This document shows positions 37,042-48,279 of a DNA stretch of 64,000 nucleotides, one piece after another (within the stretch, counting starts at the first letter, position 1; each line of letters opens with the position of its first letter). This stretch comes from Caballeronia udeis (GTDB taxonomy: Bacteria; Pseudomonadota; Gammaproteobacteria; Burkholderiales; Burkholderiaceae): assembly GCF_001544555.2 (NCBI RefSeq), contig NZ_FCOK02000009.1, forward strand, positions 124,001 through 188,000, given 5' to 3'. A program made the position numbers and the translations under genes. The notes beneath the pieces are model-generated. The model saw only the letters and a list, made by a program, of their open reading frames with translations. It made no database searches and was not told the DNA's origin.

Positions 37042-40000
37042 TTAGTTTAGGCGAGCATGCAGTCCTTGTAAATCATAGACTTCCAGGTCCTTCAGATATC
37101 GCAGCCCTTCGACCGCCGCGCGCGCGCCCGACATGGTCGTATAGTACGTGACCTTGTTGGCTTGTGCGCTCATGCGGATCGAGCGGGAATCGGCAATGGC
37201 GGCGCGGGTTTCGTCTACGGTGGTGAAAACCAGCGCGATTTCGCCGTTCTTGATCATATCCACAATGTGCGGCCGGCCGTCCTTCACCTTGTTGACCACT
37301 TTCACCGGCACGCCCGCTGCCTGAATGGCCGACGCGGTGCCCTTGGTCGCCACGATCGGGTAGCCGAGCTCATGCAGCATGGTCGCGACTTCCACGGCCT
37401 TCTGCTTGTCGGCATCCATCACCGTCAGGAGAACCGTGCCGCTTTCCGGAAGGCGCGAACCTGCCGCGAGTTGCGACTTGAACAGCGCTTCGCCGAACGT
37501 CCGGCCCACGCCCATCACTTCGCCCGTCGAGCGCATTTCAGGTCCGAGCACCGGATCGACCGCCGGGAACTTCACGAACGGGAACACCGCTTCCTTGACG
37601 CTGAAATACGGCGGGATCACTTCCTTCGTCACGCCTTGGTCGGCAAGTTTCTGGCCGACCATTGCGCGAGCGGCGATCTTGGCCAAAGGCAAGCCCGTCG
37701 CCTTCGATACATACGGCACCGTCCGCGAAGCACGCGGATTCACTTCGAGCACGTAGATCACGTCCTGCTTCGTGCCGTCTTCACGCGGCACCTGCTGGAT
37801 CGCGAACTGCACGTTCATCAGGCCGATCACGTTCAGCGCGCGGGCCATGGCGCCGGTCTGGCGCTTGAGCTCATCGACGGTTTCCTGCGACAGCGAATAT
37901 GGCGGCAGCGAACAAGCGGAGTCGCCGGAATGCACGCCCGCCTGCTCGATGTGCTCCATCACACCGCCGATAAACACCGCTTCGCCATCCGAAATACAGT
38001 CCACGTCGCATTCGATTGCGTCGTTAAGGAAACGGTCCAGCAGCACCGGCGAATCGTGCGACACCTTCACCGCTTCGCGCATGTAGCGTTCGAGGTCGCG
38101 CGGCTCGTGCACGATTTCCATCGCGCGGCCACCCAGCACGTACGACGGACGCACGACCAGCGGATAGCCGATTTCTTCGGCCAGGCGCAACGCTTCGTCT
38201 TCGGCGCGTGCAGTGCGGTTTGGCGGCTGACGCAGGTTCAGGTCCTGCAGCAGCTTCTGGAAACGCTCGCGGTCTTCGGCGGCATCGATCATGTCCGGCG
38301 ACGTTCCAATGATGGGCACGCCATTCGCCTCGAGGTCCAGCGCGAGCTTCAGCGGCGTCTGACCGCCGTATTGCACGATCACGCCAACCGGCTTTTCCAG
38401 TTCGACGATTTCGAGCACATCTTCCAGCGTCAGCGATTCGAAGTACAGCCGATCGGACGTGTCGTAGTCGGTGGAAACGGTCTCGGGATTGCAGTTGACC
38501 ATGATCGTTTCATAGCCGTCTTCGCGCATCGCGAGCGCTGCATGCACACAGCAGTAGTCGAACTCGATGCCCTGCCCGATCCGGTTCGGGCCACCGCCCA
38601 GCACCATGATCTTCTTTTTATCGGTCGGATTCGCTTCGCACTCTTCCTCGTAGGTCGAGTACATGTAGGCCGTTTTCGTCGCGAACTCAGCCGCGCACGT
38701 GTCCACGCGCTTGTAGACCGGACGCACCTTCAGCGCATGGCGATGCTTGCGCACAGCCGTTTGATCCGAGCCAAGCAACTTGGCGAGGCGTCGATCCGAG
38801 AACCCGCTCTGCTTCAGATACAGCATTTCCTCTTTGGTCAGGCTCTCGATCGTACGACCGCTCAATGCCTTTTCCTTCGAGATGATCTGTTCGATCTGCG
38901 CGAGGAACCACGGGTCAATAGCCGTTTCCTCGAAGATTTCTTCCGCAGTCAAACCGAGACGGAACGCGTCGCCCAGGAACCAGATCCGGTCCGGACCCGG
39001 CTCGCCAATTTCGCGAATCACTTCGTCGCGGCTGGTGGTCTTTTCATCGAGCCCGTCGACGCCCACTTCCAGCCCGCGCAACGCCTTCTGGAACGATTCC
39101 TGGAAGGTGCGGCCAATGGCCATCACTTCGCCGACCGACTTCATTTGTGTCGTCAGGCGTGCATCGGCTTCACGGAATTTTTCGAACGCAAAACGTGGAA
39201 TCTTCGTAACCACGTAGTCGATGGTCGGTTCGAACGACGCCGGCGTCTGACCGCCCGTGATCTCGTTCTTCAGCTCATCGAGCGTGTAGCCAACGGCCAG
39301 CTTCGCCGCGACCTTGGCGATCGGGAAACCGGTCGCCTTCGACGCCAGCGCAGACGAACGCGACACACGCGGATTCATCTCGATCACGACCATGCGGCCG
39401 TCTTTCGGGTTGATCGCGAACTGCACGTTCGAGCCGCCCGTGTCCACGCCAATCTCGCGCAGCACGGCGAGCGATGCGTTACGCAGGATCTGGTATTCCT
39501 TGTCGGTGAGCGTCTGGGCCGGCGCGACCGTGATGGAGTCGCCGGTATGCACGCCCATCGGGTCCAGGTTTTCGATCGAGCAAACAATGATGCAGTTGTC
39601 CTTGGTATCGCGGACCACTTCCATCTCGAACTCTTTCCAGCCCAGCAGCGACTCTTCGATCAGCAATTCGCGCGTGGGCGACAGATCCAGTCCGCGCTTG
39701 CAAATCTCTTCGAATTCTTCCTTGTTGTACGCAATCCCGCCGCCCGATCCGCCCAGCGTGAACGAAGGACGAATCACCGTCGGATAGCCGCCGCTGCCGG
39801 TCTGCACGGCGATATCCGCCTGCACCAGCAGCGCCTCTTCCATGGAATGCGCGATGCCTGACTTGGCCGAACCCAGGCCAATCTTGGTCATTGCTTCCTT
39901 GAACTTCTGGCGGTCTTCGGCCTTATCGATGGCTTCCGGCGACGCGCCGATCAACTCGACCTTGTACTTTTCCAGCACGCCGTGATGGAACAAATCCAGC

Positions 40001-40296
40001 GCGCAGTTCAGCGCGGTTTGTCCGCCCATGGTCGGCAGGATGGCGTCGGGGCGTTCTTTGTCGATGATGCGCTCGACGACTTCCCACGTGATCGGCTCGA
40101 TATACGTGACGTCGGCCGTGTTCGGGTCGGTCATGATCGTCGCGGGATTGCTGTTGACGAGAATGACCTTGTAGCCTTCCTCGCGCAGCGCCTTGCAAGC
40201 CTGCGCGCCCGAATAATCGAACTCGCACGCCTGGCCGATGATGATCGGTCCCGCGCCGATGATGAGGATGCTCTTGATGTCTGTCCGCTTCGGCAT
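37042..40296 (-). CDS. carB: carbamoyl-phosphate synthase large subunit CarB
   Basis: 1084 residues starting [20 protein letters not shown]. Two homologous ATP-grasp halves are visible, the first with [18 protein letters not shown] and the second with [18 protein letters not shown]. An oligomerisation domain lies between them, and a C-terminal MGS-like allosteric domain follows ([20 protein letters not shown]). It makes carbamoyl phosphate from bicarbonate, ammonia and two ATP for arginine and pyrimidine synthesis. It follows carA with a 56-base gap. Confidence 0.98.
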   Translation of the reverse strand: MPKRTDIKSILIIGAGPIIIGQACEFDYSGAQACKALREEGYKVILVNSNPATIMTDPNTADVTYIEPITWEVVERIIDKERPDAILPTMGGQTALNCALDLFHHGVLEKYKVELIGASPEAIDKAEDRQKFKEAMTKIGLGSAKSGIAHSMEEALLVQADIAVQTGSGGYPTVIRPSFTLGGSGGGIAYNKEEFEEICKRGLDLSPTRELLIEESLLGWKEFEMEVVRDTKDNCIIVCSIENLDPMGVHTGDSITVAPAQTLTDKEYQILRNASLAVLREIGVDTGGSNVQFAINPKDGRMVVIEMNPRVSRSSALASKATGFPIAKVAAKLAVGYTLDELKNEITGGQTPASFEPTIDYVVTKIPRFAFEKFREADARLTTQMKSVGEVMAIGRTFQESFQKALRGLEVGVDGLDEKTTSRDEVIREIGEPGPDRIWFLGDAFRLGLTAEEIFEETAIDPWFLAQIEQIISKEKALSGRTIESLTKEEMLYLKQSGFSDRRLAKLLGSDQTAVRKHRHALKVRPVYKRVDTCAAEFATKTAYMYSTYEEECEANPTDKKKIMVLGGGPNRIGQGIEFDYCCVHAALAMREDGYETIMVNCNPETVSTDYDTSDRLYFESLTLEDVLEIVELEKPVGVIVQYGGQTPLKLALDLEANGVPIIGTSPDMIDAAEDRERFQKLLQDLNLRQPPNRTARAEDEALRLAEEIGYPLVVRPSYVLGGRAMEIVHEPRDLERYMREAVKVSHDSPVLLDRFLNDAIECDVDCISDGEAVFIGGVMEHIEQAGVHSGDSACSLPPYSLSQETVDELKRQTGAMARALNVIGLMNVQFAIQQVPREDGTKQDVIYVLEVNPRASRTVPYVSKATGLPLAKIAARAMVGQKLADQGVTKEVIPPYFSVKEAVFPFVKFPAVDPVLGPEMRSTGEVMGVGRTFGEALFKSQLAAGSRLPESGTVLLTVMDADKQKAVEVATMLHELGYPIVATKGTASAIQAAGVPVKVVNKVKDGRPHIVDMIKNGEIALVFTTVDETRAAIADSRSIRMSAQANKVTYYTTMSGARAAVEGLRYLKDLEVYDLQGLHARLN

Positions 40297-40352
40297 AACT
40301 GCTCTCAATGATTGTGTTGCTGTGTTCTGTCTTTGCGTGTCTGCGTGACTAT

Positions 40353-41501
40353 TTAAGCTGCGACCCTTTGCGCTTCCATCAGGCCGACGAATCGATCGAA
40401 CAAGTACGCGATATCGTTCGGTCCCGGCGACGCTTCAGGGTGACCCTGGAAGCAGAACGCGGGTTTATCGGTGAGCGCAAAGCCCTGCAGCGTGCCGTCG
40501 AACAGCGACGTATGCGTGACTCGGGCGTTGGCCGGTAGCGTGGCGGCATCGACAGCAAAACCGTGGTTCTGCGACGTGATCACCACGCGGCCGTTCTCGA
40601 GATCCTTCACCGGATGATTCGCGCCGTGATGGCCCGTTTTCATCTTCATGGTCTTCGCGCCCACAGCCAGGCCCATGATCTGGTGACCGAGGCAAATGCC
40701 GAACGTCGGAATACCGCGTTTGATGAATTCGCGCGTGGCTGCAATCGCGTAGTCGCACGGCTCCGGATCGCCGGGACCGTTCGAGAGGAAGATGCCGTCG
40801 GGGTTCAGCGCGAGGGCGTCGGCGGCGGTCGACTCAGCCGGCAGCACGGTGACATGGCAACCGCGCTCGGTCAGCATGCGCAGGATGTTGTACTTCACGC
40901 CGAAGTCGAACGCGACCACGCGATACTGCGGCGCCTTCTGCTCGCCGTAGCCGCTTTCCAGGCGCCATTCGGATTGCTTCCACTCGTACTTTTCCTTGGT
41001 GGAGACGACCTTGGCGAGGTCCATTCCCGACAAACCCGGGAACGAGCGCGCGAGTTCCAGGGCTTTCGCTTCAGCGTCGGCACCCGCACCGGCGAGAATG
41101 CAGCCGTTTTGCGCACCCTTGTCGCGCAGGATTCGCGTGAGTTTGCGTGTATCGATATTCGAAATGGCGACGACGTTTTCCGCTTTCAGATAGTCGGCGA
41201 GGGATTGTTCGGAGCGGAAATTCGAGGCGAGCACCGGCAGATCTCGAATGATCAGGCCGGCGGCATGGACTTTGGTGGATTCGACGTCTTCAGCGTTCAC
41301 ACCGACATTGCCGATGTGCGGATACGTCAGGGTGACGATTTGCTGGGCGTAGCTCGGATCCGTCAGGATTTCCTGATAACCGGTGATAGCGGTGTTGAAC
41401 ACCACTTCGCCGATCGTGTGACCGGACGCGCCGATCGAGTGACCACGAAAGACCGTGCCGTCGGCGAGTGCGAGGATTGCGGGAGAGAATGACGGCAACA
41501 C
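40353..41501 (-). CDS. carA: carbamoyl-phosphate synthase small subunit CarA
   Basis: 382 residues from a GTG at 41499-41501 with AAAGGAG about 7 bases upstream. The N-domain has [18 protein letters not shown] and [20 protein letters not shown]. The class I glutaminase has the nucleophile Cys in [14 protein letters not shown] and His/Glu in [12 protein letters not shown]. It delivers ammonia from glutamine to CarB. Confidence 0.98.
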   Translation of the reverse strand: MLPSFSPAILALADGTVFRGHSIGASGHTIGEVVFNTAITGYQEILTDPSYAQQIVTLTYPHIGNVGVNAEDVESTKVHAAGLIIRDLPVLASNFRSEQSLADYLKAENVVAISNIDTRKLTRILRDKGAQNGCILAGAGADAEAKALELARSFPGLSGMDLAKVVSTKEKYEWKQSEWRLESGYGEQKAPQYRVVAFDFGVKYNILRMLTERGCHVTVLPAESTAADALALNPDGIFLSNGPGDPEPCDYAIAATREFIKRGIPTFGICLGHQIMGLAVGAKTMKMKTGHHGANHPVKDLENGRVVITSQNHGFAVDAATLPANARVTHTSLFDGTLQGFALTDKPAFCFQGHPEASPGPNDIAYLFDRFVGLMEAQRVAA

Positions 41502-41865
41502 GGGAGGCTCCTTTGGAACACCCTGTTTGCCGACCTGTCATCCGACCGTGGAGTCGCGCGCGGCCGTGAATTGGCGCGCACAGACCCGCATCGCGTTCGA
41601 TTGCGTCGGGCGCAAGACTCGCCGGTTTCGCCGATAGGGCTCCAATGTTTGGGCGCGCGAATCAGGCGTCAGGCGGGTTGCGCGCGTGTTGCAAGGCGCG
41701 GCGGATGAGCGGTGAGTGGGAGGTAGGCGCTAGGGTGTAGGTTGATTTGCTCAAACCTTCGAATTATAGCCCGAAAACGCCCCTCCTTCCAAATTTGAGA
41801 CGCGCAACATGCAAGACGCGTTCCAGGTTAGGCGCTGCGGGCCTTATGCAGCGGACATGTAGCGA
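41502..41865. promoter_or_regulatory. carA upstream region
   Basis: 364 bases between the carA start and the end of the MFS gene on the same strand. No gene is evident. The 41745-41790 part is AT-rich and is the likeliest place for the car promoter, but I cannot assign -35/-10 elements. Confidence 0.4.
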
Positions 41866-43101
41866 TCATGATGCCACGCCGCCGCGCTTTTCGAGAACGC
41901 TGCTTGGCAGGACATACCAGATGGCACTGGCAATTTGCAGTGCGATCAACACGCCCCACGCGCTTAAGTGCGCCGCCGCGGGATAGTGGCCACCCTGGGC
42001 TGGCCAGCGCGACAGCATCGCACCTATGCCCACCTGCAAGCCGAAGATCAGGATGAACAGCACGAGCGTGAGTGTGCTGTGCGCCCGGCCGATCATGTGC
42101 GTCGGGAAATACTCGGCCATCACCGCGTAACTCAGGATGCCCGTTCCGCCGAAAACGCCATAACACGCAATCAGCAACGCCGGAGATATAGGGGCGCGCA
42201 CAAGCATAAGCACCTGCACAACTACGAAAAGCGCCATGCCGAAGCCACAAAACGCGTAGACCGTGACGCCGCGTTTCTGCAGACCACGTGCCGCCACGCC
42301 AAAACCGACACAGCCGATCATCATCGCGATGCCGAGCACCGACACCAGCACTGCGGCGTATTGGGCGCTGAGACCCATGACATCGAGGAGATAGGGCCTT
42401 ATCCAGAGCGACTGCATCGCGTAGAAAACGCCTTGCGTAACGACCGAAAACGACGCGATCTTCCAGAATGTGCCGCTGCCGAGGATGCGCCACGTGCCCT
42501 TGAACTGGGTGAGCATGCCGGCATTTCGATGTACGCCGTCGCGATGTTCCGGCGCGAACAGGAAAATGGCCGCCGCGACCGCGAGAGTCATCGCGACGAG
42601 ACCGTAGCAGACGTTGCGCCAGTCAGTCACGCCGAGCAGGATGGCGAGCGGCGAACCGACCACCACGCCGCCAAGGCCGCCTACCGCCATCACGAGGCCG
42701 TTGACCATCGGAAGTTGTGCCACGGGCAGGATCTGCGCGAGCGCCTTGAACGCTGCGCTCATGCAGACAGACACACCCACGCCAATCAGCAGCCGCCCCA
42801 GCATCATTGCGCCAATGCCATGCGCCGCCCCGAATACGCCGATTCCCACCGCCGCGAACAACAGCATGCCCGCCGTGACGCGGCGCGGGCCAAAGCGGTC
42901 GAGCAACATGCCCACGGGAATCTGCGCCGCCGCGAAGCCAAGGAAATACAGCGACGTGAGCAAGCCGAGATCGGCGCCGGACAAACCCAGGTCGTGCGTA
43001 ATGTAGGGCGCGAAGCCAAGATTGACCCCACGGAACACGTACGAGACGAAATATCCGGCAGAAAACAGAAAAAAGACGCGAAGCCGAACGGAAGACGTCA
43101 T
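41866..43101 (-). CDS. MFS transporter
   Basis: 411 residues from MTSSVRLRVFFLFSAGYFVS, with twelve predicted membrane helices. The MFS A-motif-like loop between helices 2 and 3 reads GMLLDRFGPRRVTAGM, and helix 1 includes SYVFRGVNLGFAPYI. The SYVFRG start resembles nitrate/cyanate-type or sugar-phosphate antiporter branches, but the substrate is not predictable. Starts further upstream would add a hydrophilic stretch that family members lack. It is separated from mltD by a terminator and so has its own promoter. Confidence 0.82.
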   Translation of the reverse strand: MTSSVRLRVFFLFSAGYFVSYVFRGVNLGFAPYITHDLGLSGADLGLLTSLYFLGFAAAQIPVGMLLDRFGPRRVTAGMLLFAAVGIGVFGAAHGIGAMMLGRLLIGVGVSVCMSAAFKALAQILPVAQLPMVNGLVMAVGGLGGVVVGSPLAILLGVTDWRNVCYGLVAMTLAVAAAIFLFAPEHRDGVHRNAGMLTQFKGTWRILGSGTFWKIASFSVVTQGVFYAMQSLWIRPYLLDVMGLSAQYAAVLVSVLGIAMMIGCVGFGVAARGLQKRGVTVYAFCGFGMALFVVVQVLMLVRAPISPALLIACYGVFGGTGILSYAVMAEYFPTHMIGRAHSTLTLVLFILIFGLQVGIGAMLSRWPAQGGHYPAAAHLSAWGVLIALQIASAIWYVLPSSVLEKRGGVAS

Positions 43102-43158
43102 GTGCGGCGCAGTGATTTTTATATGAAGCGGCAGTTTAACGCGCACGCGCAAATGAAA

Positions 43159-43182
43159 ACGCCGTCACCTTGGTGACGGCGT
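43159..43182. terminator. terminator of mltD
   Basis: ACGCCGTCACC and GGTGACGGCGT form an 11-bp stem with AAAA on its left side, giving a T-run in leftward transcripts about 24 bases after the mltD stop. Confidence 0.8.
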
Positions 43183-43205
43183 GGATACTTGACCGCGCAG
43201 ACAGG

Positions 43206-44870
43206 TTATTGCTTCTTCTTTTTATCTGTCGACTTGGTTGATTTCATGCTTTTGGAAACCGCCTCAGGTTTGACCGCCGCTGATTTGACCGCTTTGGACG
43301 GTGCACTGAATTTTTCAGTTACGCGCGTCACCTTGGCCGGAGCGCTGGTCTTCCCGCCACGCGCCGCGCTCTTCGACTCCGGCACGTGCGTGCCGATCTT
43401 CGTCACGCCGCCCTTGTTGCGGCTCGACGCAGACACCGTTTCCACATGCACGGGGCCGGGTTCAGCCGGGACAGCACGCCCAACCGGCACGTGCAGCACG
43501 ATCAGCTGGCCAGGCAACACGGAATCGCGGCGAGTGCGATTCCAGCTCTTGACCTGCGCGATCGACACGTTATAGCGATCGGCGAAGGTCGACATGGTTT
43601 GCGCGCGGCGAACGCGAATCAGCATCTTGCGGGTATCGGGAACATCCGGCTCCACAGCCAGCATCGCGCTTTCGGCAACGTCGGCGCTGATGTCCTCGTC
43701 GTCGTCATCGCTGCGCGGCACAACAATGGTCGAGCCCGCTTTCAGCCGCATGCCGGCCGGAATGCGGTTCACCGACATCAGCGTATCCGCGTCCACACCA
43801 ATCTTCTGCGCGATAACCGCGGGTGTTGCCCGTTCGCTCACCGTATAAGTGGTCCACGACGACAACTGGCCCGAGTACGACTTCAGATTCTTCTGGAAGG
43901 CGCTGGCGTTATCGAAGGGAAGCAGGATTTGCGGGTTCGTTGCGCCGAGAATCACCGGTTTTGCAAACGAGGGATTCAGCGAGCGGAACTCCTCGACCGT
44001 CATGCCCGCGAGCTTGGCGGCCATGGTCACGTCCATGTCGCGCGACGTGGTGACCGTCACGAAATACGGGTGATTTGGAATGTCCGGAAGCGTCAGCCCG
44101 TACATTTGCGGATTGGCAACGATGTTCTTCACCGCCTGCAGCTTCGGGACATAGTTGCGGGTCTCGTTCGGCATGCGCAGGCTTTGATAGTCTGTCGGCA
44201 GGCCCATCGCCTCGTTCTTGGCGATCGCCTTCTGCACATTGCCCTCGCCCCAGTTGTAGGCGGCTAGCGCCAGATCCCAGTCGCCGAACATGTCGTGAAG
44301 GCGCGAAAGATAGTCGAGCGCCGCGCTGGTCGAGGCAAGCACGTCGCGGCGCTCATCCTGAAACATGTTCTGCTTCAGGTTGTAGTCGCGGCCCGTGCCC
44401 GGCACGAATTGCCACATGCCCGCGGCCTTCGCGACCGATAGCGCCTGCGGGTTATAGGCCGATTCAATAAAAGGCAACAGCGCGAGTTCGGTCGGCATGT
44501 GCCGCTGCTCGAGTTCCTCGACAATGTGATACAGGTATTTTTGCGAGCGGCCCGTCATGCGCTCGACGTAATCCGGGCGTTGCGCGTACCAGTTGACCTG
44601 CATGTCGACCAGGTCGCTTTGCAAGTCGGGAATCTGGAAACCCCGGCGGATACGGCCCCACAAATCACCGTCAGGTCCGCTAAGTGAATCGAGGGACGTC
44701 TTGTCGACGTTGATCGTTTCCTTGGCGGTGGCGTTCTTGCGGATTGCGTCTGCTACGGCTTGCTGATTTTGCGCTGAAGGGAGGGAAGAAAGGGAGTTGG
44801 TCGCTGTCGGGCCCTGGCTGGCACAAGCAGCCAATGTCAGGACGAGGAGCGCGCTTAAAATCAATCGCAT
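43206..44870 (-). CDS. mltD: membrane-bound lytic murein transglycosylase D
   Basis: 554 residues from MRLILSALLVLTLAAC, a lipoprotein signal. The SLT domain has the catalytic Glu in LLPFIESAYNPQALS, with AAGMWQFVPGTGRDYNL and DWDLALAAYNWGEGNV. Two LysM modules follow (TYTVSERATPAVIAQKIGV, and RRAQTMSTFADRYNVSIAQV). The C-terminus is a long Lys/Ser/Ala-rich tail ending TDKKKKQ. It cleaves peptidoglycan glycan strands with 1,6-anhydro formation. It follows gloB on the same strand, as in E. coli. Confidence 0.94.
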   Translation of the reverse strand: MRLILSALLVLTLAACASQGPTATNSLSSLPSAQNQQAVADAIRKNATAKETINVDKTSLDSLSGPDGDLWGRIRRGFQIPDLQSDLVDMQVNWYAQRPDYVERMTGRSQKYLYHIVEELEQRHMPTELALLPFIESAYNPQALSVAKAAGMWQFVPGTGRDYNLKQNMFQDERRDVLASTSAALDYLSRLHDMFGDWDLALAAYNWGEGNVQKAIAKNEAMGLPTDYQSLRMPNETRNYVPKLQAVKNIVANPQMYGLTLPDIPNHPYFVTVTTSRDMDVTMAAKLAGMTVEEFRSLNPSFAKPVILGATNPQILLPFDNASAFQKNLKSYSGQLSSWTTYTVSERATPAVIAQKIGVDADTLMSVNRIPAGMRLKAGSTIVVPRSDDDDEDISADVAESAMLAVEPDVPDTRKMLIRVRRAQTMSTFADRYNVSIAQVKSWNRTRRDSVLPGQLIVLHVPVGRAVPAEPGPVHVETVSASSRNKGGVTKIGTHVPESKSAARGGKTSAPAKVTRVTEKFSAPSKAVKSAAVKPEAVSKSMKSTKSTDKKKKQ

Positions 44871-45027
44871 GAACGTCTCGGATTCCAAAAAATGTGCTTG
44901 GAAATTTGGACCCGATAGTACGGAACCGCACTCATCGCGTCAATATAAATGCAAAAAACACAGCAAAATCCGAGGCCTGCAATGGTTTTCAACGTTTCAG
45001 ATGAAGATAACCGCAGGCGTCTACGGG

Positions 45028-45831
45028 TTAGCGAAATTTGTCCTTCCAGCCGCGCAGCAGCGTGAACGCGTCGAGCCGGTCGCGCACCGGGCGCTCGAAC
45101 TGCGCGGCAAGCGTGGCCTGCACGCTTTTTTCACCCACGCGCAGGAACGGATTTGCATTTCGTTCGTGCAGGAGCGTGGTTGGAATGGTCGGCTGATTGC
45201 ACGCGCGCAGGCTCTCGGCTGCCTTCTGCCAGTCGGCCAGCGCTGCATTGCCCGGCTCGGCGGCGCGAGCGAAACGGATGTTCGACAGCGTATATTCGTG
45301 GGCGCAGTGAACCAGCGTGGCGTCGGGAAGCGCGGCGAGCGCGTCGAGCGAATTCAGCATTTGTTGCGGTGTGCCTTCAAACAGACGGCCGCAGCCGCTC
45401 GCGAACAGGGTGTCGCCGCAAAAGAGATGCGGCGTGCCTTGGGGATCGTCCGGCTGGAAGTACGCTATATGTCCGGCGGTATGCCCCGGTACGTCGATAA
45501 CCGAGCATTCCAGCGCCGGACTCGCGATACTGACGTGATCGCCCTGTTTCACGCGCCGCGTCAGATGCTCGATAGCCTCGCCAGCCGGACCGATCACCGG
45601 GATATCTCGATCGGCTGATTGGCTAACGAGCAGTTTTGCGACGCCGCCGACGTGGTCGTGATGGTGGTGCGTGAGTAAAATAGCAGTCAGCCGCCAACCG
45701 CGTTTCGTCAGATAGGCTTCGACGGGCGCGGCGTCGCCAGGATCGACCACGACGGCATTGTGACCGTCCGACACCAGCCAGATGTAGTTGTCTTCGAACG
45801 CCGGAACCGGCACGTACTCAAGCGTTTTCAT
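45028..45831 (-). CDS. gloB: hydroxyacylglutathione hydrolase (glyoxalase II)
   Basis: 267 residues from MKTLEYVPVPAFEDNYIWLV; a GTG four codons upstream is also in frame. The metallo-beta-lactamase zinc motif THHHHDHVGG is intact, and VIDVPGHTAGHIAYF and LFCGDTLFASGCGRLFEGT are typical of GloB. It hydrolyses S-lactoylglutathione to lactate and glutathione in methylglyoxal detoxification. Its start codon lies only 18 bases from that of the divergent methyltransferase gene. Confidence 0.96.
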   Translation of the reverse strand: MKTLEYVPVPAFEDNYIWLVSDGHNAVVVDPGDAAPVEAYLTKRGWRLTAILLTHHHHDHVGGVAKLLVSQSADRDIPVIGPAGEAIEHLTRRVKQGDHVSIASPALECSVIDVPGHTAGHIAYFQPDDPQGTPHLFCGDTLFASGCGRLFEGTPQQMLNSLDALAALPDATLVHCAHEYTLSNIRFARAAEPGNAALADWQKAAESLRACNQPTIPTTLLHERNANPFLRVGEKSVQATLAAQFERPVRDRLDAFTLLRGWKDKFR

Positions 45832-45849
45832 AAGGCGACTCACCCGAAC

Positions 45850-46695
45850 ATGTCAGAGCGAACAATTATAGACTGGCCCGCCTGGACACTTTCCGCGCCC
45901 GGCCGCTATGTGCTCGAGTGGGAACAGGCGCAGCTCGACCGCGTGGTGTCGGATATTTTCGGCTATCACGCGCTGCAACTCGGCCTGCCCGGGCTTGACG
46001 CGTTGCGCGAGAATCGTATGCCCTATCGCGGCCTCGTGCTCGATACCGCCAGCGCTGCGAGCGCGCCGTTCACGCTGCCGCCGGCGGTTTCGGCCGACGC
46101 GCGGCCCGGCGTGACGTCGCTGCCGTCGGCAAGCCGCGGCCTGCACGCGCCTGAGGGGCGCAGCACTGTGTGGTGCGACCTGCTCGATTTGCCGTTCGAG
46201 GCGCAAAGCGTCGATCTGCTGGTCATGCCCCATACGCTGGAGTTCACGAGCGACCCGCATCGGCTGCTCAGAGAAGCTGAACGTGTGCTGATGCCTGAAG
46301 GGCAGTTGATCATCCTGGGCTTTAATTCCCTGAGCCTGTGGGGTGCGCGGCAATCGCTCGGCAAGGTTGCAGGCAAGCCGTTTGTCCCGTCGGCGCACGA
46401 AATGATCGCGTTCACGCGGATCAAGGACTGGATCAAGCTGCTCGGATTCGACCTTGAACGCGGGCGCTTCGGCTGCTATCGTCCGCCTCTCCTGACCGAA
46501 CAGTGGCTGGCGCGCTATCAGTTCATGGAAGCCGCCGGCGACCGGTGGTGGCCGATCTTCGGCGCCGCCTACATGATTACGGCCATCAAGCGCGTGCGCG
46601 GCATGCGCCTGATCGGGCCGCGCAAGCTGAAAAAACCTGCCCTCGCACCGGGACTCGCCCCGGTCGCCACGCCGCATACACGCAACGAGCATTGA
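45850..46695 (+). CDS. SAM-dependent methyltransferase, YafS type
   Basis: 281 residues from [20 protein letters not shown]. The class I methyltransferase core shows [20 protein letters not shown] and [20 protein letters not shown]; the N-terminal SAM loop is less clear, as in YafS proteins. Position supports the call: in E. coli yafS sits between gloB and rnhA, as here. Its stop overlaps the rnhA start (TGATG). The substrate is unknown. Confidence 0.85.
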   Translation: MSERTIIDWPAWTLSAPGRYVLEWEQAQLDRVVSDIFGYHALQLGLPGLDALRENRMPYRGLVLDTASAASAPFTLPPAVSADARPGVTSLPSASRGLHAPEGRSTVWCDLLDLPFEAQSVDLLVMPHTLEFTSDPHRLLREAERVLMPEGQLIILGFNSLSLWGARQSLGKVAGKPFVPSAHEMIAFTRIKDWIKLLGFDLERGRFGCYRPPLLTEQWLARYQFMEAAGDRWWPIFGAAYMITAIKRVRGMRLIGPRKLKKPALAPGLAPVATPHTRNEH

Positions 46696-47153
46696 TGACC
46701 TTAGACACCACAGACAAAGTAATCGACATTTATACCGACGGCGCCTGCAAAGGCAATCCTGGCCCCGGCGGCTGGGGCGCACTCCTGCGTTTCGGCGATC
46801 AGGAAAAGGAATTGTTCGGCGGCGAAACGCCGACGACCAACAACCGCATGGAGCTCATGGGCGTGATTTCGGCGCTCGAAGCGCTCAAGCGGCCGTGTCG
46901 CGTGGTCATTCACACCGACTCACAATATGTCCAGAAGGGCATCAGCGAATGGATCCACGGCTGGAAAAAGAAGAACTGGATGACGGCGGCGAAAACCCCC
47001 GTCAAGAATGCGGATCTGTGGAAACGGCTCGATGCGCTGGTGGGTCAGCACCAGATCGAATGGCGCTGGGTGAAAGGGCATTCTGGCCATCCGGAAAATG
47101 AACGCGCTGACGCGCTTGCGAATCGCGGCGTCACTTCACTCGCCGAAGGTTAA
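46695..47153 (+). CDS. rnhA: ribonuclease HI
   Basis: 152 residues. All four catalytic carboxylates are visible: Asp in [19 protein letters not shown], Glu in NNRMELMG, Asp in [12 protein letters not shown] and Asp in [11 protein letters not shown]. The His of [12 protein letters not shown] is also present. It degrades the RNA strand of RNA-DNA hybrids. The ATG overlaps the upstream stop codon, and dnaQ begins 11 bases downstream. Confidence 0.98.
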   Translation: MTLDTTDKVIDIYTDGACKGNPGPGGWGALLRFGDQEKELFGGETPTTNNRMELMGVISALEALKRPCRVVIHTDSQYVQKGISEWIHGWKKKNWMTAAKTPVKNADLWKRLDALVGQHQIEWRWVKGHSGHPENERADALANRGVTSLAEG

Positions 47154-47164
47154 TTTTTATCTCT

Positions 47165-47902
47165 ATGCGCCAACTCGTACTCGATACCGAAACAACCGGC
47201 CTCAACGCCCGCACGGGCGATCGTATTATCGAAATCGGCTGCGTCGAGCTTGTGAATCGACGGCTCACCGGCAATAACCTGCACTTCTACGTGAATCCGG
47301 GACGCGACAGCGATCCGGGCGCGCTCGCGGTGCACGGCCTGACAACGGAATTTCTCAGCGACAAACCCAAGTTCGCCGATATCGCCGCCGAGTTGCGCGA
47401 CTTCGTGGCGGGTGCGGAGCTGATCATCCACAACGCACCGTTCGACGTCGGCTTCATGGACGTGGAGTTCGCTCTGGTCGGCATGCCCGGCGTGAAGGAA
47501 GTGTGCGGCGGCGTGATCGACACGCTCGTGCAAGCGAAGCAGATGTTCCCCGGCAAGCGCAATTCACTCGATGCGTTGTGCGACCGGTTTGGCATCAGTA
47601 ACGCGCATCGGACGTTGCATGGCGCCCTGCTCGACTCGGAATTGCTGGCAGAAGTTTATCTGGCGATGACGCGTGGCCAGGAAAGCCTCGTGATCGATAT
47701 GCTCGGTGAAGCGCAGTCGACCGGTGAGGGTCACGCGCCACGTATTGCGCTCGATGATCTGCAGTTGCCGGTGCTGGTGGCGTCGGAGGAAGAACTGAGC
47801 GCGCATCTCGCGGTTCTCGACGATCTCGACAAGGCGGTCAAGGGGACAAGCGTGTGGCGGATCGAGACGGTGATCGCGGTCGAAGTACCGGCGGGGTCCT
47901 GA
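47165..47902 (+). CDS. dnaQ: DNA polymerase III epsilon subunit
   Basis: 245 residues. Exonuclease motifs: Exo I VLDTETTGLN, Exo II HNAPFDVGFMDVEF and Exo III with HRTLHGALLDSELLAEVY. The C-terminal 60 residues form the weakly conserved tail that binds the polymerase subunit. It proofreads during replication. The rnhA-dnaQ pair is classical, although the two genes are divergent in E. coli and co-oriented here. Confidence 0.97.
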   Translation: MRQLVLDTETTGLNARTGDRIIEIGCVELVNRRLTGNNLHFYVNPGRDSDPGALAVHGLTTEFLSDKPKFADIAAELRDFVAGAELIIHNAPFDVGFMDVEFALVGMPGVKEVCGGVIDTLVQAKQMFPGKRNSLDALCDRFGISNAHRTLHGALLDSELLAEVYLAMTRGQESLVIDMLGEAQSTGEGHAPRIALDDLQLPVLVASEEELSAHLAVLDDLDKAVKGTSVWRIETVIAVEVPAGS

Positions 47903-47992
47903 TCCATCCAAATAACAAGTAACGCAATTATTGAAGTGCTCAAAGATTCGCTTTACGAAACAGCCAGGCTCTGACATAATCCAAAGCTCTTC

Positions 47993-48067
47993 GGGTGGTT
48001 AGCTCAGCGGTAGAGCACTGCCTTCACACGGCAGGGGTCACAGGTTCAATCCCTGTACCACCCACCA
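47993..48067 (+). tRNA. tRNA-Val (anticodon CAC)
   Basis: 75 bases with encoded CCA. The acceptor GGGTGGT pairs with ACCACCC, the D-arm has AGCTCAGCGGTAGAGC, the anticodon stem CTGCC/GGCAG encloses TTCACAC with anticodon CAC, and the T-arm has GGTTCAATCC. Confidence 0.95.
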
Positions 48068-48097
48068 GGATTTCGCGGTTGAGTTTGCATCGCGTTG

Positions 48098-48133
48098 AAA
48101 AAGGCTCTCAGGCAAATGCTTGAGGGCCTTTTT
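48098..48133 (+). terminator. terminator after tRNA-Val
   Basis: AAAAAGGCTCTCA and TGAGGGCCTTTTT with a GGCAAATGCT loop; a T-run follows on the plus strand. The core ctcaggcaaat recurs in the hairpin at 49378. Confidence 0.85.
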
Positions 48134-48279
48134 CTTTTCGTGCACAGAAACCTCGCTGGGTGACGCGCAGGATGATACGGGCATTGCTTTGGAAACTATG
48201 CAGACAGCGCGCTGGTCAGCGACAGCATCCTCCAACACTCGAGCCGTTCATCAAGGCCAGTAACGGCCCAAGAGTCCTC

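Noticed and set aside
37162..39861. 899-codon open frame opposite carB
   Set aside because: It is the complementary reading of a certain carB gene. The composition is Arg/His/Gln rich with no domain, a common effect of GC-rich codon use.
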